A stretch of 64,000 nucleotides of DNA from Psychrobacillus sp. FSL H8-0483. GTDB taxonomy: Bacteria; Bacillota; Bacilli; Bacillales_A; Planococcaceae. Under the pieces are notes generated by a model that was given only the letters and a program-made list of their open reading frames with translations, was not told the DNA's origin and searched no databases. Within the stretch, counting starts at the first letter, position 1, and each line of letters begins with the position of its first letter. The translations under genes were made by a program, and so were the position numbers. The DNA is taken from positions 1,781,501 to 1,845,500 of the forward strand of contig NZ_CP152052.1 in NCBI RefSeq assembly GCF_038637725.1, in the 5' to 3' direction. Positions 18,674 through 28,058 of the stretch are shown here, piece after piece.

Positions 18674-19318
18674 ATGAACACAACATTTACTTATATTCAT
18701 AGTGCACCACAAACGACCGATGAAAATAAAAAATATCCTGCACTATTTTTAATCCATGGCATGGGTAGCAATGAAAATGATTTAGTAGGACTTGTATCGA
18801 GTTTAAAAGAGGAATGTCATATTTTTAGTATTCGTGGGCCAATTAGCCAGCCACCTGGATATGCATTTTTTACAATTGAAGGGTTTGGTAAACCACATCC
18901 TACGGTTTTTGATCAAGTTATCAAAGATCTTCAAACATTTATCCAAGAGGCAATAGAAGAATATTCAGTAGATAGGGAGCAAGTGTATCTACTTGGTTTT
19001 AGCCAAGGAGCAATATTATCTCAAACTTTAGCTCTTGTAATGGGTAAACAAATAAAAGGAATAGTTGCACTAAGTGGATATATTCCAGCCTTTGTAAAGA
19101 AAGAGTATGTAAGACAACCCGTTGATCAATTGAATGCATTTATTTCACATGGTGAATTAGATAATATCCTACCATTTGAATGGGGAGTTGCAAGTAAAGA
19201 CTATTTCACCGAACAGGGAGCGAATGTTACATTTAAAAGCTATCCAATAGCACATGGTGTAGCAGCAGAAAATACCAGAGACTTATTAGCATTTTTAAAC
19301 GAGAACATAGGTGAATAA
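18674..19318 (+). CDS. Phospholipase/carboxylesterase family alpha/beta hydrolase
   Basis: A 214-residue serine hydrolase. The oxyanion region is FLIHGMGSNENDL, the nucleophile elbow is GFSQG (residues about 107-111), the Asp is in HGELDNILP and the His in PIAHGV. This is the YtpP/YvaK-like carboxylesterase family acting on short acyl esters; the real substrate is unknown. The ATG at 18674 follows SD GAAGGGAAG; the upstream in-frame start at 18647 lacks a ribosome site. A terminator follows. Confidence 0.88.
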   Translation: MNTTFTYIHSAPQTTDENKKYPALFLIHGMGSNENDLVGLVSSLKEECHIFSIRGPISQPPGYAFFTIEGFGKPHPTVFDQVIKDLQTFIQEAIEEYSVDREQVYLLGFSQGAILSQTLALVMGKQIKGIVALSGYIPAFVKKEYVRQPVDQLNAFISHGELDNILPFEWGVASKDYFTEQGANVTFKSYPIAHGVAAENTRDLLAFLNENIGE

Positions 19319-19326
19319 AAGGATAT

Positions 19327-19373
19327 ATCACCCCTTATGACGAATAGTATTCATCATGAGGGGTGTTTTTTTA
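19327..19373 (+). terminator. Terminator of the esterase
   Basis: CACCCCT / AGGGGTG outer stem with an extended imperfect middle and seven T. Confidence 0.88.
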
Positions 19374-19466
19374 TGGATTGGAATAGCGAATTTCGTCCTC
19401 ACTATACATATTTGAGACTAATAACAATCGTCAATTTACTCGCTACAAAAGAATCGGGGGAAGAAC

Positions 19467-20303
19467 ATGATTCAATATGACAAAGAGAATATGAGAGTTT
19501 TTCAAAGCTCTCTATATAAAACTACATCCGCTGTAATAGAGCTGAATGAGGCAATTGTGATGACCGATCCGAATTGGCTGCCACAAGAAGTGGATGAAAT
19601 TAAGGCTTATGTAAATCAAATTAGAAAAAATAGAGCCCTATATATCATCTACACACATAGTGATTTCGACCATATTATTGGTTCGGGGGCATTTCCTGAC
19701 GCAATAGTAATTGCTTCTCAAGCGTTTAACGAACATAAACAGAAAGATGAAGCAATAAATAAAGTGCATGCATTTGATCAGCGCTATTATATACAGAGAA
19801 ATTATAAGCCGGAGTATCCTCAGGTGGATTATGTTGTAAGTAAAGATGGACAAAAATTGATCCTAGGAAAGAGCACCTTAACTTTTTATTTAGCACCAGG
19901 GCACACAAATGATGGCTTGTTTACAGTGATAGAGCCTGCTGGGATATTCCTTTCAGGTGACTATTTATCAGATGTGGAATTTCCGTTTATATTTGATAGT
20001 TATCTGGAATATCTTAAAACGATGAATAAGGCTAAAGACATTTTTTCTCTGCATTCTATTTCCGTTCATGTACCTGGTCATGGTCATACAACGGAAGATA
20101 AAACAGAAATGGAAGACCGATTAAAATTTGCACAAGCATATCTGGATCAAATAATAGATATGAAAGAAAATATGGAAGAAATATTGAAGGGTAGATACAT
20201 ATTCTTTCAAGGGATGAAAGATATTCATGTAGAAAACCAGCAGTTGGCTTTCAATGAAATAAAACAATTCACTTTGCATAGTAAGGAGACTCTATATGAT
20301 TAA
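19467..20303 (+). CDS. Metallo-beta-lactamase-fold hydrolase
   Basis: A 278-residue protein with the MBL zinc motif HSDFDHIIG (usual HxHxDH, here first His replaced context THSDFDH), a second His in APGHTNDG, Asp in SGDYLSD and His in VPGHG. These give a complete di-metal site. Substrate unknown; general MBL hydrolase. SD GGGGGAAG. The end overlaps the start of the S66 peptidase gene by eight bases, so the two are coupled. Confidence 0.85.
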   Translation: MIQYDKENMRVFQSSLYKTTSAVIELNEAIVMTDPNWLPQEVDEIKAYVNQIRKNRALYIIYTHSDFDHIIGSGAFPDAIVIASQAFNEHKQKDEAINKVHAFDQRYYIQRNYKPEYPQVDYVVSKDGQKLILGKSTLTFYLAPGHTNDGLFTVIEPAGIFLSGDYLSDVEFPFIFDSYLEYLKTMNKAKDIFSLHSISVHVPGHGHTTEDKTEMEDRLKFAQAYLDQIIDMKENMEEILKGRYIFFQGMKDIHVENQQLAFNEIKQFTLHSKETLYD

Positions 20304-21312
20304 TTATCCTCATTTTGAAAAAGGAGCAACAATAGGAGTAACTGCAATATCATCTGGTGTACAGGCGGAACTGCATGATATGTTCAAATTGGCATGCGAA
20401 CGTATGGAAGCAAGAGGGTTTACAGTTATATGTGGTGATACTGTTTGGACTCAGGATAAAGCAAAATCAGCACCTGCTAAATTGCGTGCAGCAGAATGGA
20501 ATAAAATGATGGTTGACGACAAAATTGATATAATTCTTCCTCCTTGGGGTGGAGAATTACTAATTGAGTCACTGGAATATATTGATTTCGAAAATATAAA
20601 GAATAAATGGGTATTAGGCTATTCAGATGTAAGTTTACTACTGCTAGCCATTACATTGAAGACCGGTATAGCAACAGCACACGGCACCAATTTAGTGGAT
20701 TTAAGAGGGGAAGTTTGGGATGAAACAACAGCAATGTGGAGGGCTGTTTTATCTACAAGTCCTAGTGAATCTGTCGTTCAACACTCTTCACCCAAATATC
20801 AAAAGAAATGGGATCATGCGAATCCTTCAGCCTGTCTATTTCATTTAACCGAACAAACAGCATGGAAATCATTATCAAGTAGGAATGTGAAGATGCAAGG
20901 TCGTCTACTTGGTGGATGTATAGACGTCATTAGACATTTAGTCGGTACTCCGTTCGGTGATGTAGAAAATTTTAGGGAAAAATACATCAAGGACGAGCCA
21001 ATCATCTGGTATTTGGAAAATTGTGAGTTAAACACAACAGATTTACGACGTTCTTTAGTGCAAATGAAATTAGCGGGTTGGTTTGATCAATGCTCTGGTT
21101 TGATGTTTGGTCGAAGTAGCGCGGAGACCGCGGTTGATAATTATTCGGTAGAAGATGTTTATAAAGACATGTCAGACGAGCTGAATATTCCTATTATTTA
21201 TGATATCGACTGTGGCCATGTTCCACCTCAAATGACGTTCATCAATGGTGCTTTTGCGGAAGTAGAGCTGGAAGAAGGGAAAGGAACTATTTTGCAATCC
21301 TTTAAACCGTAA
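20296..21312 (+). CDS. S66-family serine peptidase (LD-carboxypeptidase / MccF-like)
   Basis: A 338-residue cytosolic peptidase. The N-terminal block is GATIGVTAISSG and the nucleophile region is GYSDVSLLL (Ser near residue 117), with C-terminal Glu and His in ENCEL and CGHVPPQ. The S66 family includes LdcA (tetrapeptide recycling) and MccF, which cleaves microcin-C-like aminoacyl nucleotides; length and sequence lean to MccF-like. It overlaps the MBL gene and is probably co-transcribed. Confidence 0.88.
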   Translation: MINYPHFEKGATIGVTAISSGVQAELHDMFKLACERMEARGFTVICGDTVWTQDKAKSAPAKLRAAEWNKMMVDDKIDIILPPWGGELLIESLEYIDFENIKNKWVLGYSDVSLLLLAITLKTGIATAHGTNLVDLRGEVWDETTAMWRAVLSTSPSESVVQHSSPKYQKKWDHANPSACLFHLTEQTAWKSLSSRNVKMQGRLLGGCIDVIRHLVGTPFGDVENFREKYIKDEPIIWYLENCELNTTDLRRSLVQMKLAGWFDQCSGLMFGRSSAETAVDNYSVEDVYKDMSDELNIPIIYDIDCGHVPPQMTFINGAFAEVELEEGKGTILQSFKP

Positions 21313-21479
21313 TGATTTTCAACGAAGTGATATATGTTCGTATTTTAATGACAAAGTACAATTTATGAAATTAACTCAATTACCTCCAGAATTTCACTAC
21401 ATACTAAATTACTTTTCATATTATCTGTGGTTGTTTATTTTGGATAGTTATGGTGTGAACGAAAGAAAGAGGGGAAACG

Positions 21480-22013
21480 ATGATGAAGTTAGGTTTAAAG
21501 AGAGATGAAGTCAAGTTAGTTCCTTATACAAGTGAATGGAACCGTGAGTTCTTAACGGTTAAACAGGAAGTAATAAATTCCGCTCATCTAGAAGGAAATC
21601 GGATAGAACATATTGGCAGTACTGCAATTATGGATATGGATGCAAAGCCGATTATCGATCTATTAATTGGTGTAGATGATATAACGAGTGTGGATGCATC
21701 CATCATAAAAGGACTCCAAACAGTTGGATTCTTACGGCTTCGAGTGGAAAGACCAGGTGAAATCGTATTTGCCAAATTTCAAGATGAGGCATACGAAGTA
21801 AAGACGCATTATATACACTTAGTTGACTATGACAAAGAACTGTGGAGTAATTTAATTTTCTTCAGAGATTATTTAAATGCAAATGAAAGTGCGAGAGAAG
21901 AATACAAAAAGTTGAAAATAGCTTATGCAGAGCGTGAAAATATGAAAATAACGGAATATACCGATTTAAAGGAGCCGTTTGTGAAGAGTATTTACGAAAA
22001 AAGAAAAAGATAG
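21480..22013 (+). CDS. GrpB family (UPF0157) nucleotidyltransferase-like protein
   Basis: A 177-residue protein with the GrpB pattern VPYTSEWNREF, then IEHIGSTAI and KPIIDLLIGV (a nucleotidyltransferase-like GS...D.D arrangement), HTHYIHLV-like segment KTHYIHLVDY and FRDYLNANESAREEYKKLK at the C-terminus. Biochemical role unknown. SD GAGGGG; the start could also be the second ATG at 21483. Seven bases precede the next gene. Confidence 0.88.
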   Translation: MMKLGLKRDEVKLVPYTSEWNREFLTVKQEVINSAHLEGNRIEHIGSTAIMDMDAKPIIDLLIGVDDITSVDASIIKGLQTVGFLRLRVERPGEIVFAKFQDEAYEVKTHYIHLVDYDKELWSNLIFFRDYLNANESAREEYKKLKIAYAERENMKITEYTDLKEPFVKSIYEKRKR

Positions 22014-22020
22014 GAGCTGA

Positions 22021-22899
22021 ATGATGTTGATTACAAATTTGTATTTCGTTAGACATGCACATTCTACTTATTCACCAGACGAACTGGGAAGACCTTTGTC
22101 AGAACGTGGAATGGAAGACGCAAAGTTAGTTACGGAATTATTGCAATTAGAGAGAATAGATCATGTAATTTCTAGTCCCTATCAAAGAGCGATTCAAACT
22201 GTGGAGGGTATTGCTAATTACATAGAACGTGAAATAGAATTAGTCGATGATTTTAAAGAACGGACTTTGTCGGAACATCCTGTAGCGGATTTTAACGAAG
22301 CCATTTCAAAAGTATGGTCTGATTTCAATTTTTCTTTAGATGGTGGGGAGTCAAATAACGTAGCACAAGTAAGAGGCGTTGCAGCAACCGTTGAATTGCT
22401 TGATACATACAAAGGTAAAAACATCGTTATTGGTACACATGGTAACATCATGGTGTTAATTATGAATTATTTTGATCCAAAATATGACGTTCATTTCTGG
22501 GAGCAGCTTGCCATGCCCGATATTTATAAACTGACTTTCTTCGATAAGCATTTAATTGAAGTAAAAAGAATAGATGAAAATGAAAAGAACCCAAGTAACA
22601 GTGGCTATACAATTTTTAAATCTATTGGAATTAAAATAAATTATCCTTCTGTAGATCTTGATAAGGAAACTGTCATTGGGGAAGTGTCATTTGAAAATAA
22701 GGTATACATGACGGTTACAGTGGATTTGCAATCTGATAGGGTAGAAGTGGAAGGATCTGTTATGGATCTTGCCCATTTAATTCCTAACGAACATTTGGAA
22801 AATGAATATATAGATATGATAAAAAATATGGCCAAATTTTTTATAGATAATAAAATAAGTAATCCTAAAGAATACTATGAAAACCTAGCAACTAAATAG
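22021..22899 (+). CDS. Histidine phosphatase family protein with C-terminal extension
   Basis: A 292-residue protein. Residues 1-185 form a phosphoglycerate-mutase-like phosphatase: catalytic FVRHAHST (RHG-type with His11), SSPYQRAIQT, acid/base Glu in FKERTLSE, and GTHGNIM. The last 110 residues form an extra domain I do not recognise, beginning around SVDLDKETVIGEVSF. The second ATG (22024) has better spacing from SD AGGAG. Probably in one unit with the GrpB gene and the hydrolase that follows. Confidence 0.82.
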   Translation: MMLITNLYFVRHAHSTYSPDELGRPLSERGMEDAKLVTELLQLERIDHVISSPYQRAIQTVEGIANYIEREIELVDDFKERTLSEHPVADFNEAISKVWSDFNFSLDGGESNNVAQVRGVAATVELLDTYKGKNIVIGTHGNIMVLIMNYFDPKYDVHFWEQLAMPDIYKLTFFDKHLIEVKRIDENEKNPSNSGYTIFKSIGIKINYPSVDLDKETVIGEVSFENKVYMTVTVDLQSDRVEVEGSVMDLAHLIPNEHLENEYIDMIKNMAKFFIDNKISNPKEYYENLATK

Positions 22900-22918
22900 A
22901 AAGTGAGGTCTTCTATTG

Positions 22919-23650
22919 ATGTTTCTCCATAAATATGCAAATTCTGATGGCATTAAGGTGCATTACATGGATAATGCCTTTGCGCATAGCTTTCCAACTC
23001 CACTCGTTTATGTGCCAGGTGCTTTGAATTATGCAGAACAAACCATTGACTTGTTAAGTACATTTAATCCAAGAAGAATAGTCACCATGAGTTTACGAGG
23101 ACGCGGGAAAAGTGATGCACCACAAACAGGCTACGCCCTAGAAAATCATGTTCAGGATATAGCTGCTGTCATAGAGGAAAGTAAAGTACAGAACTATTGC
23201 CTAATGGCTTATTCAATGGGCGTTCCATATACAATCAAGTATGCTGCTAAAGAAGAGCATATCAAAGGGTTAATATTATGTGATTATCCAGCAACATACC
23301 CAGCTATACCTGAAACCTGGTCCGACAGAATTCTTACTCGGGGATTTATAACAGAAGACAGGAACCATGTAGTGACGGGTATGCAAATAGATTCCAAGCA
23401 AACTGAATTATATCCTGAATTATCCACCCTAGATATACCTGTATTAATCATAAAAGGTGGAGCAGAAGGTTCATTATTAAAAGAGAAAGAAGTAGATAAA
23501 TATAAACGCTTCTTAAAAGATCTAACGATTTGTGAAATTGTAGAGTCTGGACATGAACTGTGGTATCCTGATAAACAGAAATTTATAGATATTATCACTA
23601 TTTTCTTAAGAAAGCTGGATAATTCTGATGAAAGGGAGGGTTTAAATTGA
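22919..23650 (+). CDS. Alpha/beta hydrolase
   Basis: A 243-residue hydrolase. [12 protein letters not shown] forms the oxyanion region, [10 protein letters not shown] the conserved RGxGxS block, AYSMG the nucleophile elbow (Ser near residue 101), and ESGHELWYP carries the catalytic His. Substrate unknown. The start is ATG 22919, preceded by GTGAGG, with a TTG one codon before. It overlaps the fosB start by four bases, so the two are coupled. Confidence 0.86.
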   Translation: MFLHKYANSDGIKVHYMDNAFAHSFPTPLVYVPGALNYAEQTIDLLSTFNPRRIVTMSLRGRGKSDAPQTGYALENHVQDIAAVIEESKVQNYCLMAYSMGVPYTIKYAAKEEHIKGLILCDYPATYPAIPETWSDRILTRGFITEDRNHVVTGMQIDSKQTELYPELSTLDIPVLIIKGGAEGSLLKEKEVDKYKRFLKDLTICEIVESGHELWYPDKQKFIDIITIFLRKLDNSDEREGLN

Positions 23651-24069
23651 CTATAAAAGGTTTAAATCATTTGTTATTTTCCGTTTCAAACTTAGAAAAT
23701 TCTATTACGTTTTATCAAGATGTATTGGATGCAAAGCTTTTAGTGAAAGGAAGAAGCACTGCTTATTTCGATTTACATGGGATGTGGCTAGCTTTGAATG
23801 AAGAAAAAGATATTCCTCGTAATGAAATTAGAGAGTCGTATACACATATAGCCTTTTCAATAGAAGAAACTGATTTTGAACTTACATTTGAGAAACTAAA
23901 TAACTTGCATGTAAACATACTTTCAGGTCGAGATAGAGATGATAGAGACAAAAGATCTATATACTTTACGGACCCAGATGGACATAAATTCGAATTTCAT
24001 ACGGGTACGCTGCAAAACAGAATGGACTACTACAAACAGGCAAAAGAGCATATGGAGTTTTTCGATTAG
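23647..24069 (+). CDS. fosB: FosB, bacillithiol-dependent fosfomycin-inactivating enzyme
   Basis: A 140-residue VOC metalloenzyme that adds bacillithiol to fosfomycin. The metal ligands His8, His67 (SYTHIAF) and Glu116 (HKFEFHTG) are intact, and [24 protein letters not shown] and the C-terminal [13 protein letters not shown] are characteristic of FosB. It starts with TTG after SD GGGAGGG and overlaps the hydrolase. Chromosomal fosB is common in Bacillus and gives intrinsic resistance. No mobile signatures lie next to it. Confidence 0.93.
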   Translation: MTIKGLNHLLFSVSNLENSITFYQDVLDAKLLVKGRSTAYFDLHGMWLALNEEKDIPRNEIRESYTHIAFSIEETDFELTFEKLNNLHVNILSGRDRDDRDKRSIYFTDPDGHKFEFHTGTLQNRMDYYKQAKEHMEFFD

Positions 24070-24102
24070 CTAGCGATTTAACATCTTAGGGGAGGAATAA
24101 TA

Positions 24103-24558
24103 ATGTATCAATATTTCAATGGATTAGTTATAAGAGATGGTACAGAGGATGTTCCAGCAGAAAGCGTAGAACACCTGTTTAAAGACGCAGGTTGGGTAAG
24201 AAATACTCCAGAATGGCAGAAAGAAAAGTTCTCATTAATTTTCCAAAACTCTACATGGGCGTTTACTGTTTGGGATAATAATCAAATGATCGGTATGATC
24301 AGGGTCCTTTCTGACAAAATAATGGCAGCAAACATTATGGACCTGGTAGTCTTATCTGAATATCGCGGGAAAGGAATTGGTAAAAAACTAGTAGCTCTTT
24401 GTCTGCAAAAACTTCCTCACGGAGATTGGTTTGCTCATACTTCTTCCAACAATTTTACCTTTTACGAAAAATGTGGATTTGAGGTTAAAGATTTATCAGA
24501 AAACGGGACTTGTTCTTACTATGGCTATACACAAGCAAGAAAAGATGGACATAGGTAA
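24103..24558 (+). CDS. GNAT family N-acetyltransferase
   Basis: A 151-residue GNAT. The acetyl-CoA loop is VVLSEYRGKGIGKKLV (RGKGIG), preceded by VLSDKIMAANIMDLVV and followed by FYEKCGFEV. Substrate unknown. SD GGGGAGG. The last gene of the core block; the repeat-rich accessory region starts right after it. Confidence 0.9.
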   Translation: MYQYFNGLVIRDGTEDVPAESVEHLFKDAGWVRNTPEWQKEKFSLIFQNSTWAFTVWDNNQMIGMIRVLSDKIMAANIMDLVVLSEYRGKGIGKKLVALCLQKLPHGDWFAHTSSNNFTFYEKCGFEVKDLSENGTCSYYGYTQARKDGHR

Positions 24559-24666
24559 AGGATGCTGGTGAACTAAAAAAGTGCTTAAATATCCAATGAA
24601 AAAGACATGCCAGATTTCCTACTTCTTTAAAGTAATCCTTCTGATGAGCTGTGCTTTTGTTCTTAC

Positions 24667-24756
24667 CTTCTTCAACTAACGAAGGCTTATATTTAAGATC
24701 TAGCTGCCATCGATGCAGCTTTTTTTTATGTGCTAACGAAGCAGGTTAGTTGCACA
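24667..24756 (+). repeat. Palindromic repeat, composite copy (first in the window)
   Basis: Proximal copy TTCAACTAACGAAGGC (24671-24686), then a terminator AGCTGC / GCAGCT with seven T (24702-24727), then distal copy 24729-24756. In the distal copy the arms read TGTGCTAAC / GTTAGTTGCACA: the usual TTCAA/TTGAA arm has become TGTGC/GCACA on both sides, keeping the pairing. A shorter degenerate half lies at 24570-24587. Confidence 0.75.
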
Positions 24757-24783
24757 AATTATAAATTGAATAGTTTAAAGTTA

Positions 24784-24828
24784 TAGAGCATTTCCCTGTA
24801 GTTAGGAATGCTTTTTATTTTGTTTAAA
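24784..24828 (+). terminator. Orphan terminator hairpin
   Basis: AGCATTTCC / GGAATGCT stem followed by TTTTTATTTTG. It has no gene directly upstream, only the composite repeat. Confidence 0.6.
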
Positions 24829-24944
24829 AGTAAAAGGATAATTATGAAACAATAACAATGTAATTAAAAACAATGTTTTTTTATTGCAAAACGATAAAAT
24901 GAGTGTTAAATTAAAATTGACACTAAATATGTGAGGTACTATTT

Positions 24945-25295
24945 ATGACACGTAAACAATGTTCAACAATTTTCTTAAAGGTAATTATTTTTCTTATTGG
25001 AATTACGGTACTTGCTTTGTGTATATTTTGGTTGCCTTGGATAGCCAGTAGAGATGGAGAAGCGAATCCAGAGACTGCTTACTTGCAATATCCCTTTTTA
25101 GTATGTGCGTATGTATTGGCTATTCCATTTTTTGTTGCACTGTATCAAGCATTTAAACTTTTAACCTATATTGATAAGAATAAGGTTTTCTCGGAATTAT
25201 CTGTTAGAGCATTGAGGTATTTAAATCTATTTAGCTACTATACTAAGCAGGACTTACATATATTCAGAAAAAACCTTTGGAGGCACAAATCATGA
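24945..25295 (+). CDS. DUF2975-like membrane protein, C-terminally truncated
   Basis: A 116-residue protein with two clear membrane segments (residues about 9-30 and 48-72). LLTYIDKNKVFSELSVRALRYL is the conserved centre of DUF2975. Full-length members are about 160 residues with four membrane helices; here the frame departs from the family after ALRYLN and ends in a charged tail. The stop overlaps the next ATG (ATGA). A deletion junction near 25220-25260 is likely. SD GTGAGG precedes the ATG. Confidence 0.6.
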   Translation: MTRKQCSTIFLKVIIFLIGITVLALCIFWLPWIASRDGEANPETAYLQYPFLVCAYVLAIPFFVALYQAFKLLTYIDKNKVFSELSVRALRYLNLFSYYTKQDLHIFRKNLWRHKS

Positions 25296-26059
25296 GAGCA
25301 CTAAAACAACTTGTTCGTTTTGGCTGGGAGCAGGCCCTATCCTGTTTGTTTCCTATCGTTATTTTTGCCTCTTTGGCTTTTACACAAATTACGCCACTTC
25401 CCTTTCTACCACGGTATGACTGGCTGCTCATCATCTGCCTTCTAATGCAGTGGTGGATGGTGCATTCTGGGCTTGAAACACGGGATGAACTAAAAGTTAT
25501 CACATTGTTCCACCTTATTGGACTTTCTCTTGAACTTTTCAAGGTACATATGGGCTCCTGGTCTTATCCAGAGGAAGGATATTTCAAATTATTTGGAGTG
25601 CCTTTGTATAGCGGATTCATGTATGCAAGTGTAGCGAGTTATCTTTGCCAGGCGTGGAGGAGGTTTAATGTTGAACTGGTAAGGTGGCCACCGTTTTTGG
25701 TAGTTGTACCTCTTGCAGCTACGATTTATTTGAATTTTTTCACCCACCATTATTGGATTGACATTCGTTGGTGGTTATCTGGACTTGTAATTATCGTCTT
25801 TTGGCAGTCATGGGTCACATACGAGGTTAATGGAACTCGTTACCGAATGCCACTAGCACTTTCTTTTGTGCTCATCGGATTTTTTATATGGATAGCCGAA
25901 AATATCGCAACGTTCTTTGGAGCTTGGGAATATCCAAACCAAACCGATGCATGGAGTCTCGTTCATCTAGGAAAGGTGAGTTCATGGCTCTTATTAGTTA
26001 TTGTTAGCTTTCTTATTGTAGCTACGTTAAAACAGGTTAAAAGAAAAATTCCGCTATAG
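25292..26059 (+). CDS. DUF817 membrane protein (YoaT-like)
   Basis: A 255-residue polytopic membrane protein with about eight hydrophobic segments. Conserved stretches LFKVHMGSWSYPE, GVPLYSGFMYA and IWIAENIATFFGAWEYP identify the DUF817 family (B. subtilis YoaT). Function unknown. The ATG at 25292 is nine bases after SD GGAGG, while a TTG at 25277 would put the SD inside the gene. The start overlaps the truncated DUF2975 frame. Confidence 0.85.
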   Translation: MRALKQLVRFGWEQALSCLFPIVIFASLAFTQITPLPFLPRYDWLLIICLLMQWWMVHSGLETRDELKVITLFHLIGLSLELFKVHMGSWSYPEEGYFKLFGVPLYSGFMYASVASYLCQAWRRFNVELVRWPPFLVVVPLAATIYLNFFTHHYWIDIRWWLSGLVIIVFWQSWVTYEVNGTRYRMPLALSFVLIGFFIWIAENIATFFGAWEYPNQTDAWSLVHLGKVSSWLLLVIVSFLIVATLKQVKRKIPL

Positions 26060-26380
26060 TCAATTTTGATAACTGTTAAGAACTTGATTTTACGTAGGTG
26101 GAGAGGGGACGAGTCACTTTTTTTTTCACTTTTTATAGGACGAGTATAACAGTTGTTCGGCCAAGTACGTCTAAAGTCGTTCTTGATCGAACGCCAATTA
26201 TTCGGCTACTGCCCTACTCACGTTTGAAGATAGAGACTTCTTGTCGAAGAATGGTTATATGAAAAAAAATAATATAATCTAAGTTTACAAATTACATATA
26301 TTATAATTAGTCTATTTATATTGAATATTATGGATATAAAGGTATAATCAAGTAAAATAAGGTTAAGAAAGGTGATGTAA
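26060..26380. other. 320-base gap, no gene seen
   Basis: AT-rich DNA with several stop codons in every frame. The middle (26100-26225) is less AT-rich and holds ACGAG repeats (GGGACGAGTC, GGACGAGTAT) but no recognisable relic. The end carries an AGAAAGGTGATG ribosome site for the next, broken gene. Confidence 0.4.
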
Positions 26381-26824
26381 ATGAAAAAGTAATTAAGTAT
26401 ATTATTGCTATTAGTAGGATTAGTCTTTGTGATTTTTTCATTTTCAACAAATTCTTTTGCTGTCAAGAACGACAAAAGTTATGAAGATGACCAAGTTATT
26501 TCTGTTTCAGATTCTTTAGACGACTCATATGCTGTCGAGAACGACATGAGTTACGAAGATGGTCAAATTATATCTGTCTCAGATTCTTTAGACAACTCAT
26601 ATTTAACAAGGAACGACATAGGTTACGAAGATGGCCAAATTATATCTGTTTCTTCAGAGGACAAAACAATTGAAGTATTTTATACAAATTACTCCGATAT
26701 ATCAGAGACCTATTATTATGAAGAAGACAGTGGAGAAGATTGGTATAGAGTTATCGAAATTGTAAAATCTTTAAATGGTTGGTTTGCTACGTTCAGTGGA
26801 ACAAGTTCTGCATTGGTTAATTAA
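26381..26824 (+). pseudogene. Secreted tandem-repeat protein with a stop at codon 4
   Basis: ATG at 26381, seven bases after SD AGAAAGGTGATG, opens MKK then TAA (26390-26392); the same frame continues as a normal signal peptide (LSILLLLVGLVFVIF...NSFA). The mature part has three 72-bp tandem units (26459, 26531 and 26603) encoding ND.(S/G)YED(D/G)Q(V/I)ISVS blocks, then an EVFYTNYSD tail of about 55 residues. A downstream TTG (26405) lacks a ribosome site. It looks like a recently inactivated secreted protein, unless the base is a sequencing error. Family unknown. Confidence 0.7.
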
Positions 26825-26847
26825 TATATCAAAGGAAAATTTATTCT

Positions 26848-26874
26848 AAGCTCACCTATTTGGTGGGCTTTTTG
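26848..26874 (+). terminator. Terminator after the tandem-repeat gene
   Basis: AAGCTCACC / GGTGGGCTT hairpin followed by TTTTTGC. Confidence 0.85.
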
Positions 26875-27000
26875 CAAAATGGAGAACGATAGATTATGGC
26901 AAAGTGTCAACGGTAAATCGAAACGAAGGAGTTCTGCTTGCAGATTTTCGTAGTGAGAATTTAAGGAGTTGACATCCTACACTAAGTGGAGACGTTTTTT

Positions 27001-27154
27001 CAATAACGTGCAGTTTAACTGAACAAGGTTATTTTATAGTATTAAAAGAATGTTGCCAAAGGGGATGGCTTTAATGGATATAAGTTTAGAAAAAGCAACA
27101 GATGTAGATGCACCAAAAAATGAAATTCAGGTCCAGGCATTTGACTTTTTATAG
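27001..27154 (+). pseudogene. Palindromic repeat half followed by an N-terminal GNAT relic
   Basis: ACGTGCAGTTTAACTGAACAAGG at 27006-27028 is a right half of the palindromic repeat. Then ATG 27074 opens a 26-codon frame ending at 27154: ISLEKATDVDA is the usual N-terminus of a GNAT acetyltransferase (LEKATxxDA), cut off after about 25 residues. The remaining GNAT domain is gone. Confidence 0.55.
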
Positions 27155-27219
27155 TCAAAGGAAAAAGCAATGACATATCACATATGATTGGTTAGCGTTT
27201 TAAAGAAAGGAGCGATTTT

Positions 27220-28041
27220 ATGGATGCAAAAATACCCCTACCAGTCCAAAATATATTAAGTGTGTATATTTCCTTATTTCATGAAAGAATTCCCAATACA
27301 CTTGAAGGATTATATTTACACGGTTCAATTGCCCTTAACGCTTATATTAATGGCACTAGCGATATTGATTTCATTGCAATTTTAAACCGTCATTTATCTG
27401 AAGAAGAGGTAAAAATATTATCTGATACTCATCGAGAATTAAAAAATAAATTTAAAAAAACAGGAATGGACGGATGCTACCTTCTTTGGGAAGACATAGG
27501 TAAGAAACAGACTGAAACAAAAAAATGTTTATGCGTAAACGAAGGTAGAATAGGTTGGAGTAAACACGTTATTAATCCGATTACTTGGTGGATTCTCAGA
27601 GACAAAGGGATCAGCATTATTGGTCCTGAGATAACATCATTCCATTTTGATGTTGATGAAAGTGCTTTGGCTGATTACGTACTAAATAATATGAACAGCT
27701 ATTGGTTGAATCGAATGAATACAATTTCAAGATTCAAAAGAGTAGTGCTTCTATTGCCAAACAAACTTGTGGATTGGGAAGTACAATGGTCTATTACTGG
27801 AATGTTACGCCAATTCTATACACTTAGAGAACATGAAATCATTTCAAAAGTAGATGCGGGCAAAAATGCAATTAATTATATGCCAGAAAGATGGCATAAG
27901 ATTATTAATGAAGCGTTAAGTATTCGAGAAGGATTAAACATACGTTACTGTGAATCTAAAAAACAAAGGATTAATGACACAATTCAATGTATGAACTACA
28001 TACTTGATTATTGTAATAATATGAATAAAAATAAGGTCTAA
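27220..28041 (+). CDS. Aminoglycoside-nucleotidyltransferase-like protein (AadA/DUF4111)
   Basis: A 273-residue protein. The nucleotidyltransferase core is HGSIALNAYINGTSDIDF, with Gly-Ser at 35-36 and metal-binding Asp48 and Asp50. A helical C-terminal domain of the AadA type follows (GKNAINYMPERWHKIINEAL). Family members adenylylate streptomycin, spectinomycin or related hydroxyls; whether this one does is inference. SD AAAGGAG. It behaves as a single-gene cassette between repeats. Confidence 0.85.
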   Translation: MDAKIPLPVQNILSVYISLFHERIPNTLEGLYLHGSIALNAYINGTSDIDFIAILNRHLSEEEVKILSDTHRELKNKFKKTGMDGCYLLWEDIGKKQTETKKCLCVNEGRIGWSKHVINPITWWILRDKGISIIGPEITSFHFDVDESALADYVLNNMNSYWLNRMNTISRFKRVVLLLPNKLVDWEVQWSITGMLRQFYTLREHEIISKVDAGKNAINYMPERWHKIINEALSIREGLNIRYCESKKQRINDTIQCMNYILDYCNNMNKNKV

Positions 28042-28058
28042 AAGTGAGAGTGGGAGTA

